Translations under genes and position numbers: made by a program | Notes under the pieces: model-generated | The model's database searches: none | Seen by the model: the letters and a program-made list of their open reading frames with translations, nothing else | Told to the model about the DNA's origin: nothing | Part shown: in pieces, positions 5,960-6,683 of the stretch | Layout of the letters: every line of letters begins with the position of its first letter | Numbering within the stretch: the first letter of the stretch is position 1 | From: Campylobacteraceae bacterium | GTDB taxonomy: Bacteria; Campylobacterota; Campylobacteria; Campylobacterales; Campylobacteraceae | Length of the DNA: 6,683 nucleotides | Direction of reading: 5' to 3' | Assembly: GCA_031276365.1 (NCBI GenBank) | Contig: JAISNG010000071.1 | Location: 1 to 6,683 of the forward strand

Positions 5960-6683
5960 ATGGCAAAGAAAAAACAGAGTCTTTTTGAGTGTCAAGCATG
6001 CGGCTTCCAAAGTGCGGCAGAGCTTGGTAAATGCCCAAACTGCGGTGCATGGGGTGAATTTCTGGAGCTGACTCAAGAGCAGATAGACACTCTTAAAGTA
6101 ACAGCAAAAGTTTCCGACAAATCAACCGTCGCAAAACCAATCACGGAAATAGAATTTGAAAGCGTTGAGAGATTCAGCTCAAACAATGAAGAGTTAGACT
6201 TAGTCTTGGGCGGTGGAATAGTAGAGGGCAGCTTAACACTCATAGGCGGAAGTCCTGGGGTCGGTAAATCAACGCTGCTTTTAAAGATAGGCGGTAATCT
6301 TGCAAAAAGCGGCAAAAACGTATTATACATAAGCGGCGAAGAGTCCGCAGGTCAGATAAAACTTCGCGCTGCGAGGCTGGACAGCTTACATAAAAATCTC
6401 TATCTTTTGTGCGAAATAAATCTTGATACGATTTTGCACGAACTCTCATTAAGAAAATTTGACGTGCTTATTATAGACTCCATTCAAACGCTCTACAGCG
6501 AAAAAATCTCTTCCGCACCAGGAAGCGTTTCGCAGGTAAGGGAGATAACGTTTGAGCTTATGCGCTACGCCAAAGACAAAAATGTAGCGGTTTTCATCAT
6601 CGGACACATCACAAAAGAGGGCTCAATCGCAGGACCTCGCATACTTGAACACATGGTAGATACGGTGCTGTATTTTGAAGGCG
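5960..6683 (+). CDS. radA: DNA repair protein RadA (Sms), N-terminal part
   Basis: RadA is a RecA-related, DnaB-type hexameric ATPase that processes recombination intermediates and promotes branch migration. The window holds 241 codons of a gene usually about 450 long; it runs off the right edge. The N-terminal zinc finger is C11-x2-C14 ... C25-x2-C28 (CQACG, CPNCGAWG). The RecA-like core has Walker A GGSPGVGKS at 96-104, YISGEES (123-129), Walker B LIIDSIQT (170-177), and the family block GHITKEGSIAGPRILEHMVD (215-234). The RadA-specific KNRFG motif and the Lon-like C-terminal domain would lie beyond the edge. ATG 5960 follows the ftsY stop by 2 nt. The Shine-Dalgarno is poor (GGGCAG inside ftsY), so translation probably depends on coupling to ftsY. 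Confidence 0.96.
   Translation, partial: MAKKKQSLFECQACGFQSAAELGKCPNCGAWGEFLELTQEQIDTLKVTAKVSDKSTVAKPITEIEFESVERFSSNNEELDLVLGGGIVEGSLTLIGGSPGVGKSTLLLKIGGNLAKSGKNVLYISGEESAGQIKLRAARLDSLHKNLYLLCEINLDTILHELSLRKFDVLIIDSIQTLYSEKISSAPGSVSQVREITFELMRYAKDKNVAVFIIGHITKEGSIAGPRILEHMVDTVLYFEG

Noticed and set aside
1..6683. CRISPR array, tRNA/rRNA genes, insertion sequences, toxin-antitoxin or defence genes
   Set aside because: I looked on both strands and saw no regularly spaced repeats, tRNA-like folds, transposase motifs or target-site duplications.

Overview
The window looks like a chromosomal segment of a Campylobacterota (epsilonproteobacterial) genome, probably a Sulfurimonas-, Sulfurovum- or Campylobacter-type organism. 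The reasons are an AT-rich, lysine-rich coding style, an RNase Y gene next to a 5-formyl-THF cyclo-ligase, a short FtsY without an acidic A domain, and gene order. The run radA, ftsY, thioredoxin lipoprotein, then divergently cyclo-ligase, rny and a DedA-like membrane protein matches, from memory and unchecked, the Campylobacter jejuni block around Cj1205c-Cj1210. The genus cannot be fixed from this sequence alone.

Layout. Positions 2-823 (+) hold the C-terminal part of an M20-family aminoacyl-histidine dipeptidase (PepD). Its end overlaps a well-placed ribosome binding site and ATG at 808 that opens only a 12-codon frame. Positions 880-1767 (+) contain no intact gene but a heavily decayed one. 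Joining three frames gives a protein of about 295 residues, probably a cell-surface glycan glycosyltransferase. Positions 1776-4521 (-) form a compact operon transcribed as cyclo-ligase (fthC), rny, DedA-like protein, in which the cyclo-ligase runs 80 nt into rny. A 54-bp divergent intergenic region (4522-4575) carries a perfect TATAAT for the rightward operon. Positions 4576-6683 (+) encode a thioredoxin-like lipoprotein, ftsY and the first half of radA, with overlaps or gaps of only 1-2 nt.

How the genes relate. The two divergent operons are housekeeping: folate C1 recycling, membrane-anchored mRNA turnover and a VTT/DedA membrane protein to the left; envelope thiol redox, SRP-dependent membrane targeting and recombinational repair to the right. 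The genes share neighbourhood and transcription rather than an obvious pathway. I do not see a novel system. The most informative parts are the decayed glycosyltransferase next to pepD, the orphan coupled start at 808, and the fthC/rny overlap.
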